From the NCBI RefSeq assembly GCF_001625695.1, contig NZ_AUXY01000056.1:1-64000 (forward strand): a DNA stretch of 64,000 nt, written 5' to 3'. The notes beneath the pieces are model-generated. The model ran no database searches. It worked only from the letters and a program-made list of their open reading frames with translations, and had not been told where the DNA came from. Below are positions 8,082 to 17,031 of the stretch, in pieces; the stretch's first letter is position 1, and each line of letters begins with the position of its first letter. Source of the stretch: Pseudoalteromonas luteoviolacea H33-S (GTDB taxonomy: Bacteria; Pseudomonadota; Gammaproteobacteria; Enterobacterales; Alteromonadaceae). The translations under genes and the position numbers were made by a program.

Positions 8082-9665
8082 TTATTCAATATTTAAATAA
8101 CCAATGCGTTGTAGTTCTGACGCTTTGAACTTAACAGGATCTTGCAATCGACAATCGCCTCCCTGCCTCGCAAACCCTTTAATAAAGTCAGTATCATCTT
8201 CATTTGAAAAACACGTTTTAGGCACCATAATAGACTTTAGCTGTGCTGGTGAAAATGCCCAATTTTCATCCGCCTGCAGCTGTAAACTCTGTAAATAAAG
8301 CGCATATACTGTCGCCGCTGGTGCTATCCAAGATGTGTGTTTTTCATAGTCGGGTGCATAACGCAAACCAAATGCATCAAAGTGCATTTTTGGCGTACTG
8401 TTTGAACCTAATTTGGGGAAAGTTTCTGCGCCGGTATTAATAAACATATCAACCGTTTCATGCATATTGAACTCATCAGCATATTCTGATGCAGTTTCTC
8501 GCCAAAACTGTTCTCCGGTCTTGTCTAACTGACTATCATGCACACCCGTTGTAAAAGAAGCTATGCGCAGTCGGTTATCAAACTCAATAACGTCCAATGC
8601 ATGAGATAGCGGGTCCGCCTCATGTAAAGCGGACTGCAAGCCTAATACATCTTCTGAATTAAACATAACTTCGTAAAGTGGCTGTAAAGATAGCAACATT
8701 GAACTTGCTTCTTCAATCGTCAACAACCCATCACAATGTTTATTGAAAACATCGGAGATCATATCTGCCGTATGTGAACCCGAATAGTTAACAAATCTCA
8801 CACCGTGCTTTTGAAGAACATCTTGTTTTAGTGAGTCTGCAGCAACCTGAAACTTCGCCAATAGCGCATTACTGTCTTTTTGGCATACCAGCTCATGATT
8901 TGCTTCAAATGGCCTAAACTTTCTTATGTCAATAATGACAAACCCAGCCCTTGGCGCGAACTCTGCCATATAGCCAATCACCCTATTACCATGGGCGTTT
9001 TGGTGAGAGTTTGTCTCTGAGTTAAATTCATCTTGAGGTACGCGTTGCGCATATTGATTACCCAATTCACCTAACCAAAAAGCAGAGGCAAACCCAGGTA
9101 AAGACTCCCCGCTTTCAACATCTGTAAACGTAAATTTATCAAGCTCAGATAATATTTTCGCGCCAACTCCAGAGAGCAATAAATTAGGGTTGTCAGCAAC
9201 AAACTTGTTGGACTCAGCATCATAAGCATAAGCCGCTTTCATACGGCTTCGGTAACGCAGTGCAACTTGTAAGGCAATTTCACGATCCAAAACGAGTATT
9301 GTTTGGTTGTCATCGACTCTTTCGCTGTCAAATTGACCATCAGTGAAATTAATACGGACCTGCTCACACAACTCATGTCTCGACTGCACTGGTTCAAGTG
9401 TACAATCTATGCCTTCTTGCTCCATCCAAGCAGTTGTATCTTTTGAATATTCCTCAGCTGTAGCTTTAAGTGCTTTTAGGTTTTGTTGAGGTTCTGGTAA
9501 TTTATTCGTGGGCGGGTTTGGTTGAACAGGCTCCTCAGGTAGCTCAGAAACGGGCTCTTCGGGTAACGGCGAGACTGGCCCAGACTCAGATGAACCGCAA
9601 CCTACGAGGCTTGCCAAACATATCGCCAGCAACCCCCTATTAAAATAATGTCTTCGTTTTCCCAT
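8082..9665 (-). CDS. Lipoprotein with degenerate subtilase-like core (paralog 2)
   Basis: This is a 527-residue lipoprotein (lipobox LVGC, Cys23) with a Pro/Glu-rich linker (~28-60). It is a clear paralog of the protein encoded just upstream. Both carry QTILVLD (Asp127 here), a downstream HG (NAHGNRVIGYMAE, His225), a strand like subtilase V-x-N-x-S (FVNYSG) and a later S-W-x-A-P (HTSWIAPAATVYAL, Ser445). In order and local context these match the Asp/His/Ser blocks of S8 subtilases, where the serine block reads GTSMAAPH. Spacing between blocks is wider than usual, and the classical oxyanion block AAGN is not obvious. It may be an active diverged protease, a pseudo-enzyme or an inhibitor/decoy. 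It lies 187 bp after its paralog. AAGGA supports the start. Confidence 0.75.
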   Translation of the reverse strand: MGKRRHYFNRGLLAICLASLVGCGSSESGPVSPLPEEPVSELPEEPVQPNPPTNKLPEPQQNLKALKATAEEYSKDTTAWMEQEGIDCTLEPVQSRHELCEQVRINFTDGQFDSERVDDNQTILVLDREIALQVALRYRSRMKAAYAYDAESNKFVADNPNLLLSGVGAKILSELDKFTFTDVESGESLPGFASAFWLGELGNQYAQRVPQDEFNSETNSHQNAHGNRVIGYMAEFAPRAGFVIIDIRKFRPFEANHELVCQKDSNALLAKFQVAADSLKQDVLQKHGVRFVNYSGSHTADMISDVFNKHCDGLLTIEEASSMLLSLQPLYEVMFNSEDVLGLQSALHEADPLSHALDVIEFDNRLRIASFTTGVHDSQLDKTGEQFWRETASEYADEFNMHETVDMFINTGAETFPKLGSNSTPKMHFDAFGLRYAPDYEKHTSWIAPAATVYALYLQSLQLQADENWAFSPAQLKSIMVPKTCFSNEDDTDFIKGFARQGGDCRLQDPVKFKASELQRIGYLNIE

Positions 9666-9852
9666 TTATAATCATCCTTAAAATCTAATATGGCGCTTAA
9701 TTACAGTAATTTGCGTGATTGAATAAGATAATATTGGTCCGGATGAATATGCTCATACTTTGAACAAATGAATTTTTAGGCGGTGGGTAGTGCGAATTCC
9801 AATGATTAGCTGTGAGGTAGTCAAACACCACACAGCATAATAATCGCTAGGT

Positions 9853-11301
9853 TTAGAGAGACAGGTAACCTAGGGTATTTAGTTGATCAGCTCTGTATTT
9901 AAGTGGGTCTTGAATTCGGCACATGTTATCACCCATCCACATAAATGCGCTAATACCATACACGTACCAATAGTCGCCTGCATCATTACATGCCTTAGGT
10001 AATAATTGTTCTTTTAAAAGCCCTGGTGCAAAACCTATTTGAAACGTCTCATTGTATAGTTTTGCTTGCTCGTTTATAGCATAAGATACAGCTACAGGTG
10101 TTGACCATGACGATGACAACAATGCCCAGTCAGCAGCATATTGCATACCAAATACGTCAGACGTCATTTTTGGCGTGCTATTTTGGTTAAAGAAATTAGC
10201 GCGGCCATAACCAAAGTTTACATACATATCTATATGTTCATGCCCTGAAAACTCATTACTAAAGTCTTTAAATACTTGTTGCCACCCGCTTTCGCCTGTC
10301 GGTGAAACATCTGTGTCTACACTCTCTGATGTATAAGGCTGAACTCGGATACGATTAGGATAATCAATCACATCTAACGCATCATCTTTGTTATCCGCAT
10401 TGATAACTGCCGCTTGAAAACCAAGTACCCCTGACGCTTCGAACATTGCATCATAATATGGCTTCATCGCTGCGAGCATGTTACTTGCTGCATAGTTTGA
10501 CATGTTACCTGAACACTCATTACGCTGCCATGCTTGCTTTACGTGATAACGGTTATAACCGCCAGAGAAATTAATATACTCAACTCCGTATTGCTCAATA
10601 ACATCTTGTGTTAAGGAAGCCGCAGCCGCTTGCATATAAGATTTAAAGGTTTGGCTATCTTTATTACACACAGCTTCTCGGTGCTGAAGGTATGGTAAGA
10701 AAGTTGCTGTATCAATTACAACAAATTCAGCATTCGGATTATGTTGAGTTAAATATCCCAGCACTTTAGAGCCATGGCTAAAGTGTGGCTCTTGCGTGAT
10801 ATGATCCTGTGTATCACCCGGCGCAGCGCTGCCATATGCGACTGCTAAATTCCTCAACCATGCTGAAGGTAAAAATGCAGGGGCTTGAGTTTCAGGGTCT
10901 TTAAAGGTATCTAATTCTGTCAGTAGCTTTTGGCCAAGTTTAGAAATAGCCACCTCAGGATCACCTTCGACAAACGTATTTGTTTGCGGATCGAACTCTA
11001 AATGCGCTTTAATGCGGCTGCGATATCTTAATACAGTGTGCAAGTCCACTGCTGAGTCTAGTACTAATATGGTTTGCCTTGGATCTGTTCGATTTTGATC
11101 AAATGCACCATCACTGAACTTAACAATGCTGGTTTCACACATTGCATGAGGCACTTCAGCTGTACATTGAATGCTTTCACTTTGGATCCATGCGACAGTA
11201 TCTGCAACATATTGATCGCTAGCAGCTTTTAATGGGTGAGCCTGAGCTGACATTGCCACAGTAGTTGCGACCAAGCTAAGTGCGATTGATAGTTTAGCCA
11301 T
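9853..11301 (-). CDS. Exported degenerate subtilase-like protein (paralog 1)
   Basis: This 482-residue protein has a clean Sec signal (MAKLSIALSLVATTVAMSAQA). The ATG at 11301 was chosen over the longer frame because AAGGA lies just upstream and the signal peptide begins there. The proposed subtilase-like blocks are TILVLD (Asp82), HFSHGSKVLGYL (His176), YINFSGGYN and SSSWSTPVAVSYA (Ser398). Several Cys residues conserved with the paralog (e.g. near 46 and 55) suggest disulfides. Its start overlaps the end of the upstream anchor-protein gene by 8 bp, so the two are translationally coupled. It could process, bind or mimic the S8 protease encoded in the same cluster, but that is inference. I recognise no named family by sequence alone. 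Confidence 0.78.
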   Translation of the reverse strand: MAKLSIALSLVATTVAMSAQAHPLKAASDQYVADTVAWIQSESIQCTAEVPHAMCETSIVKFSDGAFDQNRTDPRQTILVLDSAVDLHTVLRYRSRIKAHLEFDPQTNTFVEGDPEVAISKLGQKLLTELDTFKDPETQAPAFLPSAWLRNLAVAYGSAAPGDTQDHITQEPHFSHGSKVLGYLTQHNPNAEFVVIDTATFLPYLQHREAVCNKDSQTFKSYMQAAAASLTQDVIEQYGVEYINFSGGYNRYHVKQAWQRNECSGNMSNYAASNMLAAMKPYYDAMFEASGVLGFQAAVINADNKDDALDVIDYPNRIRVQPYTSESVDTDVSPTGESGWQQVFKDFSNEFSGHEHIDMYVNFGYGRANFFNQNSTPKMTSDVFGMQYAADWALLSSSWSTPVAVSYAINEQAKLYNETFQIGFAPGLLKEQLLPKACNDAGDYWYVYGISAFMWMGDNMCRIQDPLKYRADQLNTLGYLSL

Positions 11302-12076
11302 TGTTTGTTCCTTGCTTGTTAAAAAGTTCTTGAACACGTGCGATTGATTCATCGATACTCGCGTGTCTTACAAATACTGAACCAAATAGGTTTCCATATA
11401 TTTTGCGAATTTTTTCATGTTGTGCGTCAGAATAGCCCAGCTCGTCCATCACGATTTGCGGGTTCTCTAATATTTGCGACTCCTCAAATGAGTTAAGCGA
11501 GGCAAATACAAGCTCTTCTAAATCCAAGTCTTGTCTTTTTGAAAACGCCACATCTTGATTTGCCTGTTCATTTAATTTTTCTGCAAGCTGTGCTGTTGTT
11601 TCATACAAAGGAGATGTCTCGCCTTGCTTTGCTAATTCATCCAATATTTTTATCGAGTACACTCTCGCCAATGCTTGGTCGTCACCAAACTCTGCCATTG
11701 CGCCCTCTAAGTCAACCAGCGTATTTTTTGCTAACTCGATGACCGCAGGGTCATTCAATAACGCTTGTATTTCTGCTTTAACAAACCCCGATGAGTTAAA
11801 TTTACCTACTGATGCTTGCATACGATTGAACGACACTAACATACGTTCTTTCGTGCTTACTTCTCCTTGCTTAGGCAGCGGGTGTAGCTGCTCTATCTCA
11901 TCAGCAATTTTATTACTCAGCTGCTTTAACTCACTCACTTGTGAGATCTCGACTTGTTTTGGCTGTGTTTCCGTATTTTTTACTGTTGGTTGTGATTCAT
12001 CACTTAGCCAATAAGCACCTCCAAGTCCAATACCAAGTACTAAGGAACCAGCGAGCGCTAACTTACCAATATTCAT
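11294..12076 (-). CDS. Membrane-anchored helical protein, protease cluster
   Basis: This 260-residue protein has one N-terminal hydrophobic helix (IGKLALAGSLVLGIGLGGAYWL) and then a highly helical, acidic periplasmic part rich in Glu/Leu/Gln. There is no lipobox, so the helix probably acts as a signal anchor. The ATG at 12076 was chosen because GAGGAG lies just upstream; the in-frame TTG at 12091 is part of that ribosome binding site. The layout (single TM plus long helical periplasmic domain, coupled to an exported partner by an 8-bp overlap) recalls membrane-bound steric foldases such as lipase chaperones, but no family motif was seen. Treat any chaperone role as a hypothesis. Confidence 0.75.
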   Translation of the reverse strand: MNIGKLALAGSLVLGIGLGGAYWLSDESQPTVKNTETQPKQVEISQVSELKQLSNKIADEIEQLHPLPKQGEVSTKERMLVSFNRMQASVGKFNSSGFVKAEIQALLNDPAVIELAKNTLVDLEGAMAEFGDDQALARVYSIKILDELAKQGETSPLYETTAQLAEKLNEQANQDVAFSKRQDLDLEELVFASLNSFEESQILENPQIVMDELGYSDAQHEKIRKIYGNLFGSVFVRHASIDESIARVQELFNKQGTNNG

Positions 12077-12116
12077 CCTTAAACTCCTCAAATAAATATA
12101 AAACTAAAAGAACAAA

Positions 12117-12133
12117 GGGAAGCTAAGCTTCCC
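12117..12133 (-). terminator. Hairpin with T-rich tail after the Hint gene
   Basis: On the minus strand GGGAAGC-TTA-GCTTCCC is followed by TTTGTTCTTTT. It lies in the 72-bp gap between the Hint-protein gene and the anchor-protein gene. It may partly end transcription from the protease/Hint genes, leaving read-through for the downstream three genes. Confidence 0.6.
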
Positions 12134-12148
12134 TATGCATAAAGAGGA

Positions 12149-12928
12149 TTACTGACGAACAATAACCTTACCTAAATCAGCAGCGAACTGGTTCTGCCAA
12201 GTTAAGTCACCAACAAACATACCGTTAGCTACGATAATGTGGTTAGTTGTAACGTCGCCTTGAGTTTCGAAGTTGTAAACGTCAAACTTAGTGTACTCAC
12301 GCTCGATTGAAGCAACTTTAAGCTCAACACCTTCAGCATTGTACATAGAGTGACCAACTTTAACGTCTTTTGCAGCAACCATAGTACCGTCACCAATTAG
12401 CATACCGTGGTGTTGAGTTACTTTAAGCTCATTACCATCTTCGAAAGTGAATACGTATAGAGCCGGAGTTTCAGGACCTTTAGTACGTGCTTTCATTTCG
12501 AATACTTCAGTAGACATGTTGCTTAGTGTTGCATCATCATTAAGCGCAACTAGGCTGTCTTCAGTACCTAAGTCTTTCGCGCGAATATCTTGTATTTTGC
12601 CATCTTTAAGCACACGGATAAGTGTATCTTGCTCAAAACAACCACACTTACAAACTGCTGCGATAGCATGGCTGAACATATCAATTACAGGGTAGAAACC
12701 ATTTGCTTTACCCCAATCACCAGCACGCTGAGTGATTTTGCCATTTTGAACAGCCCAGTCGATACGCATATGACAAGCGCTTGTACCAATCGGTTGGTAT
12801 ACACAACGGCCAGCAATACCAGCGTCTACTTCTGCACGGTTAGAATAAGTAGCTACATCCATAGTCGCACTAGCCTGAAAAGCTAGAAAACTTGCAAATA
12901 AGCTTACTAATAATGTGAAGACTTTCAT
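12149..12928 (-). CDS. Secreted Hint-domain (intein/hedgehog-like) protein
   Basis: This 259-residue protein has a Sec signal (cleavage near residue 21, SAT). Residues ~23-92 form a short N-terminal part with several Cys. Residues ~97-245 form a Hint domain: the block A nucleophile in KCGCFEQDTLIRVL (Cys97), the block B T-x-x-H (T171-Q-H-H174), KDVKVGHSMY, and the block F/G strands FDVYNFETQG and HIIVANGMFVGD. Inteins end in His-Asn, whereas here the equivalent is Val-Gly-Asp with about 18 residues following. N-terminal thioester chemistry may therefore be kept while classical splicing is unlikely. The gene starts 38 bp after the S8 protease gene and shares its orientation. The likely activity is self-cleavage or ligation of its short N-terminal segment, by inference. 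Confidence 0.85.
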   Translation of the reverse strand: MKVFTLLVSLFASFLAFQASATMDVATYSNRAEVDAGIAGRCVYQPIGTSACHMRIDWAVQNGKITQRAGDWGKANGFYPVIDMFSHAIAAVCKCGCFEQDTLIRVLKDGKIQDIRAKDLGTEDSLVALNDDATLSNMSTEVFEMKARTKGPETPALYVFTFEDGNELKVTQHHGMLIGDGTMVAAKDVKVGHSMYNAEGVELKVASIEREYTKFDVYNFETQGDVTTNHIIVANGMFVGDLTWQNQFAADLGKVIVRQ

Positions 12929-12966
12929 TTATTTATTCCTTTATGTTTAAGTTTATGGTTAAAGAA

Positions 12967-14487
12967 TTATTGATGGTTTGCTTTTAGAGTTACATTGTTG
13001 AACGCAGCATAACCATAAGCTGAGATGTACCATGTACCAGCTTTAGGGTTATTGATTACACAAGACTCATTTGATGTGTCTGGATTTTCTGATGCACAAT
13101 CACTATCAAACGCCCAAGGCTCTGCACCATGTTTGATATATAAATCAGCATCACCAGAACCACCACTTAATGTTACTTTTAAGCTAGTAGCACCTGCTGG
13201 CACTTCATAAGTGAATGCTTTAGTCTCATTTTTACCGCCACTTATCACTTTTTCAAAACCACCGTCATCACCGCCTGCTTCTACATAAACAAGCTTATTA
13301 GGTGAGCCTTTTACGTCACTGATTTTGTTCTCAGACGCACCGCTAGAAAGCGCAGCAGTTACTTGAGTTGGTGAACTAGTTGGATTTTTTTCAAGGAAAA
13401 GTGCAGCAACACCAGCTACATGAGGAGCCGCCATTGACGTACCACTAATGGTTCTTGTCGCAGAGTCTGCGCCAATCCAAGCAGATTTGATTGATGAACC
13501 AGGGCCAAATACATCAATACATTTACCCCAGTTTGAGAAACCAGAACGTGCATCTGAAGATGTTGATGAAGCAACTGTAACAGCGGCTGGTGTGCTTGCT
13601 GGAGAGCGAGTACATGCATCAGAGTTTTCGTTACCAGCAGCAACAACAAATGAAATGCCTTTGTTTACAGCGCTTGTCACAGCGTTATTTACCGCTTGTG
13701 ATTTACCACCACCAAGACTCATATTTGCCACAGATGGACCATTTGCGTTATTAGCAACCCAGTCGATACCAGCGATAACACCAGCATAAGTACCTGAACC
13801 ACTACAGTTAAGTACACGTACACCAACAAGTTTTACATTCTTAGCAACACCGTAAGTTGCACCACCAATTGTACCAGCTACGTGTGTACCATGACCGTTA
13901 CAGTCTGCTGAATTACCATCATTATCTACAAAATCGTAACCATTAACCGAACGACCACCAAACTCGTTATGGCTGTTCTGAATACCTGTATCGATTACGT
14001 AAGCAGTTACACCAGTACCTTTGTTCGGTGCTTCAAACTTGTTGTTAAGAGGAAGGTCTCTTTGGTCAATACGGTCTAGGCCCCAAACAGGGTTATTCTG
14101 AAGTGCTGAATAACTAGATTTAGATTTGATAGGCGCCACGGTGACAATCGCGTTTTGCTCTACAAAATCTACATCAGGGTGAGATAATAACTTAAGTAGC
14201 TGCTTTGCATCAGCATTTACAGCAACACCTGAAATACTGCTAGAATATTGACGTGTTACTTCAAGGCCAATTTCCGTTGTCAATGTATTTGTTAATTGTG
14301 TTGTAAATTGAGCTTTTACTTCATTATCAGCCGACGCAATACCTTGAGGTACTTTGTACACTACGATGTAGCTATCTTCAATCGCTTGAGTACCTGCTGA
14401 ATTGCTATAAAACTCTGCTGCTTGCACTGAAACAGCTGATCCCGCTAGCAAACCCATTGCTATGGGGGTGAGTTTCCATTTGTTCAT
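12967..14487 (-). CDS. Extracellular S8 serine protease with PPC domain (aqualysin/proteinase K type)
   Basis: This is a 506-residue preproprotease. It has a signal peptide (1-23), an I9 propeptide (~36-118, with IEDSYIVVYKV and VDFVEQNAI), and a catalytic domain (~130-405) with Asp166 (TAYVIDTGI), His199 (NGHGTHVAGTIGG), oxyanion Asn286 (FVVAAGNEN) and Ser351 (ISGTSMAAPHVAG). A C-terminal PPC domain (~410-506, DADLYIKHG, GTWYISAYG) is usually removed on maturation. Several Cys pairs are consistent with an exported enzyme. It degrades extracellular protein, typical for marine heterotrophs. It heads a minus-strand cluster with the Hint protein and the two subtilase-like paralogs, and it faces a long AT-rich divergent intergenic region that probably carries its promoter. 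Confidence 0.96.
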   Translation of the reverse strand: MNKWKLTPIAMGLLAGSAVSVQAAEFYSNSAGTQAIEDSYIVVYKVPQGIASADNEVKAQFTTQLTNTLTTEIGLEVTRQYSSSISGVAVNADAKQLLKLLSHPDVDFVEQNAIVTVAPIKSKSSYSALQNNPVWGLDRIDQRDLPLNNKFEAPNKGTGVTAYVIDTGIQNSHNEFGGRSVNGYDFVDNDGNSADCNGHGTHVAGTIGGATYGVAKNVKLVGVRVLNCSGSGTYAGVIAGIDWVANNANGPSVANMSLGGGKSQAVNNAVTSAVNKGISFVVAAGNENSDACTRSPASTPAAVTVASSTSSDARSGFSNWGKCIDVFGPGSSIKSAWIGADSATRTISGTSMAAPHVAGVAALFLEKNPTSSPTQVTAALSSGASENKISDVKGSPNKLVYVEAGGDDGGFEKVISGGKNETKAFTYEVPAGATSLKVTLSGGSGDADLYIKHGAEPWAFDSDCASENPDTSNESCVINNPKAGTWYISAYGYAAFNNVTLKANHQ

Positions 14488-15327
14488 AAATTATCCTTAT
14501 TATGCTTGTAAGTGTTTTTATATCGAAACATCTCTCTAAGTAAGTGCGACAAAACTACAGCAAACATCAGTCATACACCCACTTACTCCTCAATGGATGC
14601 GCATTAATATTTACATATGCAGAACCAAAAATAAACACCCAATACATCAAAATACAACAATTAAATTACATTTTATTAATTTAAAAGGGAAAATTATTTG
14701 TATTTGGAACTGGTGGAAGGTGCTAAGACTCTATTTTAGTCTTATTGAAAAAATGAATAATATACTAAAATATTAAGCACAATTTCTTTCTGAATGAATT
14801 GATATCATGCCTATATAATTATGGCGACCACATTCAGAAGCAGTAAGATAAGATACGATAAATCAGATAAATACGTTTTTTACAAACAAAAAGTTAATAT
14901 GCACTCACTAACTTTAAATAACTTTAATAAATGGTAGTAAACCATATGAACGCTTGTTACTTAAAATCAAAAAGGCAGTTTTTGCAACAATAAAAAAAGA
15001 GCAAATAGCAAGATATTGAAAAGTGCTGAGTGATTCGAAAAAGTTTAGTGTCAATAACGAAATAAAAACAACCTTCATGTATAACTCATTCTCGAATAAT
15101 TAATTTAACCCCCATGCATTGCAGCCTCTAAAAGTGCATAAAAACCGCCCAGAAAAAACAAATCAAAAAATTAACACAAAATACACAACACAGTTCACTT
15201 TACATACAGCAATTCCATGTTGCTTGCACACTTTATTGCTAACTTAATATCCGTAAAAGTAGATGAAAAATATCATCTTAAATCTTCACTCAATAATGAT
15301 AAAATTTAGAATGTAAGGACCTACTTC
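14488..15327. other. Long AT-rich divergent intergenic region
   Basis: This 840-bp gap lies between the divergent S8 protease and RTX-protein genes. No gene could be supported in it. It is strongly AT-rich with many short A/T runs and probably holds both promoters. The only clear structure noted is an inverted repeat AAAGTTA/TAACTTT at 14890-14896 and 14909-14915, which might be an operator half-site pair or chance. The RTX gene has AAGGA just before its ATG at the right end. Confidence 0.6.
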
Positions 15328-16959
15328 ATGCGCAAAAATTTATCAAAGTTAACCAAAATAACTACCTTCGTGGCGTTATCCTTAGGTTTTAATGCATCCA
15401 GTTACGCCTGCACAGGCCTAGACAACAGTATTAATGTAACAACCAATACCATACATAATGGAATGATGACCTATTTGTCATTCACACTGACTAATAATCA
15501 ACATACCCTTCACGCGATAGGTGGTGATAGCTTCGTAAAAATGACATATGGCAACACCTGCGAAATATTCAATATCAGTAATTACAATGGTGTACAGGTC
15601 AATTTGAGTAATTATGGAAATACATACAATGGTCAAAACCTTCATACTCACCAGCTTATACATGGCGGCAATGGCAATGATGTCATTAGGACAGGCAACA
15701 AAGTAGATTATGTCTACTCAGGTGCTGGAAATGACCAGCTATTCACCTTGGGCGATACAGATATAGTAGATGCAGGCGAAGGTATAGACTGTGCAGAAGT
15801 AGGCACAGCAGGCTCTATCCCTCAACGCCCTGAAAATCATGAGTTATCGAGCTGTGCTAATTTCTCGACCATCATAAGTAAAACCCAAAGCTGTACTGGC
15901 GGCGGCGCCTTGTTCACCGATTATTATGTAAATGGTGTTTGGGGCATTCAGTCAAAGATCAACAGTGTGAGCTACACCTTTGAGCAATATGGTGAATTGG
16001 TTTTTGTTAACGCAAAACTTGGTAACTCAACAGCCTGCTCAACACCTAACACCTCAAATATCGACCTTATTTTTGCCAAATTGAGTAGTGGTAATGATAG
16101 CTTGAATGCCTCAGTAATTACTTACAACATGACTGTATACGGCCTAGAAGGTAAAGATAACATCACCACAGGCAGTGGCCACGACTGGGTATTTGGCGGC
16201 AGTGATAAAGATATTATTCGCGGTGGTGCGGGAAATGATTGGCTCATGGGCGACTCACGTATCGAAACAGATAAACGCGGTGTTGTTTTTACGCTTCCTA
16301 TAGGCAGCTCGGCAACCGCACAAGACAAAGTATATGGACAAGATGGTCACGACGTGATTTTTGGTAATGGCCATTCCGATCACCTTGAAGGTGGCAATGG
16401 CGATGATCTCGTTTTTGGTAATGCAGGAGATAAAGATCGCTTACATGGTAACAGTGGCGACGATATTTTAGTGGACTCTGGCGGTAACAAGTGGAAAAAA
16501 CGCGCAAAATTGTGGGGTGGAAGCGGTAACGATATCGTGTTATGTGAAGATGGTGACTGCGAGCTCTTTGGTGGCGGTAGCGCAGATTTTGTCGCAAGTT
16601 TCTCTCAATATAACCATGACATTGGATTATATGGTGGTGATGGGGGAGATACACTTTACAACCGTGGCGATCAATACCCAGAAGGCTCTGGAGGTGGTGG
16701 TAACGATCGATGCCATGGACCATGTAAGCTTATAAAATCATCAGGCACAGGGATTGGTGGAGACAATATAGAAGCTGCGGTCTATTACGCTGCGGGTGTC
16801 ATGACCGCGGTATATGAGGGCGCGATTGACATGCGCAGTTTCAGTGGTAATCACAGTGATTTTAGTAAGCGTATCGCTGATTTGGTTGACCAAGCAGCGC
16901 TCGATTACTGGCAAAATAATCGTCACCACTCAATTTATGTCATCGAAGGTAGGAAATAA
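15328..16959 (+). CDS. Sec-exported RTX-type calcium-binding repeat protein
   Basis: This 543-residue protein carries hemolysin-type nonapeptide repeats (GGNGNDVIR, GGAGNDWLMG, GGNGDDLVFG, GNSGDDIL, GGSGNDIVL, GGDGGDTL) in two clusters, ~110-160 and ~265-460, which fold into a Ca2+-bound parallel beta roll. Unlike typical RTX exoproteins it begins with a Sec signal peptide (cleavage near SSYA-C) and holds many Cys, so the route is Sec rather than type I secretion. No catalytic domain is seen. The C-terminal ~70 residues are helical. A hairpin follows the stop. It may be an adhesin or surface-layer component, but the function is not known. Confidence 0.88.
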   Translation: MRKNLSKLTKITTFVALSLGFNASSYACTGLDNSINVTTNTIHNGMMTYLSFTLTNNQHTLHAIGGDSFVKMTYGNTCEIFNISNYNGVQVNLSNYGNTYNGQNLHTHQLIHGGNGNDVIRTGNKVDYVYSGAGNDQLFTLGDTDIVDAGEGIDCAEVGTAGSIPQRPENHELSSCANFSTIISKTQSCTGGGALFTDYYVNGVWGIQSKINSVSYTFEQYGELVFVNAKLGNSTACSTPNTSNIDLIFAKLSSGNDSLNASVITYNMTVYGLEGKDNITTGSGHDWVFGGSDKDIIRGGAGNDWLMGDSRIETDKRGVVFTLPIGSSATAQDKVYGQDGHDVIFGNGHSDHLEGGNGDDLVFGNAGDKDRLHGNSGDDILVDSGGNKWKKRAKLWGGSGNDIVLCEDGDCELFGGGSADFVASFSQYNHDIGLYGGDGGDTLYNRGDQYPEGSGGGGNDRCHGPCKLIKSSGTGIGGDNIEAAVYYAAGVMTAVYEGAIDMRSFSGNHSDFSKRIADLVDQAALDYWQNNRHHSIYVIEGRK

Positions 16960-16970
16960 CTAACAGCCTT

Positions 16971-17001
16971 AACTTGGTAGCCACCTTTGCGCTACCAAGT
17001 T
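16971..17001. terminator. Hairpin between converging genes
   Basis: AACTTGGTAG pairs perfectly with CTACCAAGTT (10 bp, 11-nt loop), just after the RTX gene and before the end of the converging YkgJ-family gene. No U-tract follows. Confidence 0.5.
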
Positions 17002-17031
17002 GGTGTAAATGAAATAACAATTACCGGTAAT

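Noticed and set aside
14890..14915. AAAGTTA/TAACTTT inverted repeat as a defined operator
   Set aside because: Seven-bp AT-only arms arise easily by chance in this AT-rich gap, so no regulator can be named.
16298..16723. 141-residue minus-strand frame inside the RTX gene
   Set aside because: His/Arg-rich shadow translation of the Gly/Asp repeats on the opposite strand.
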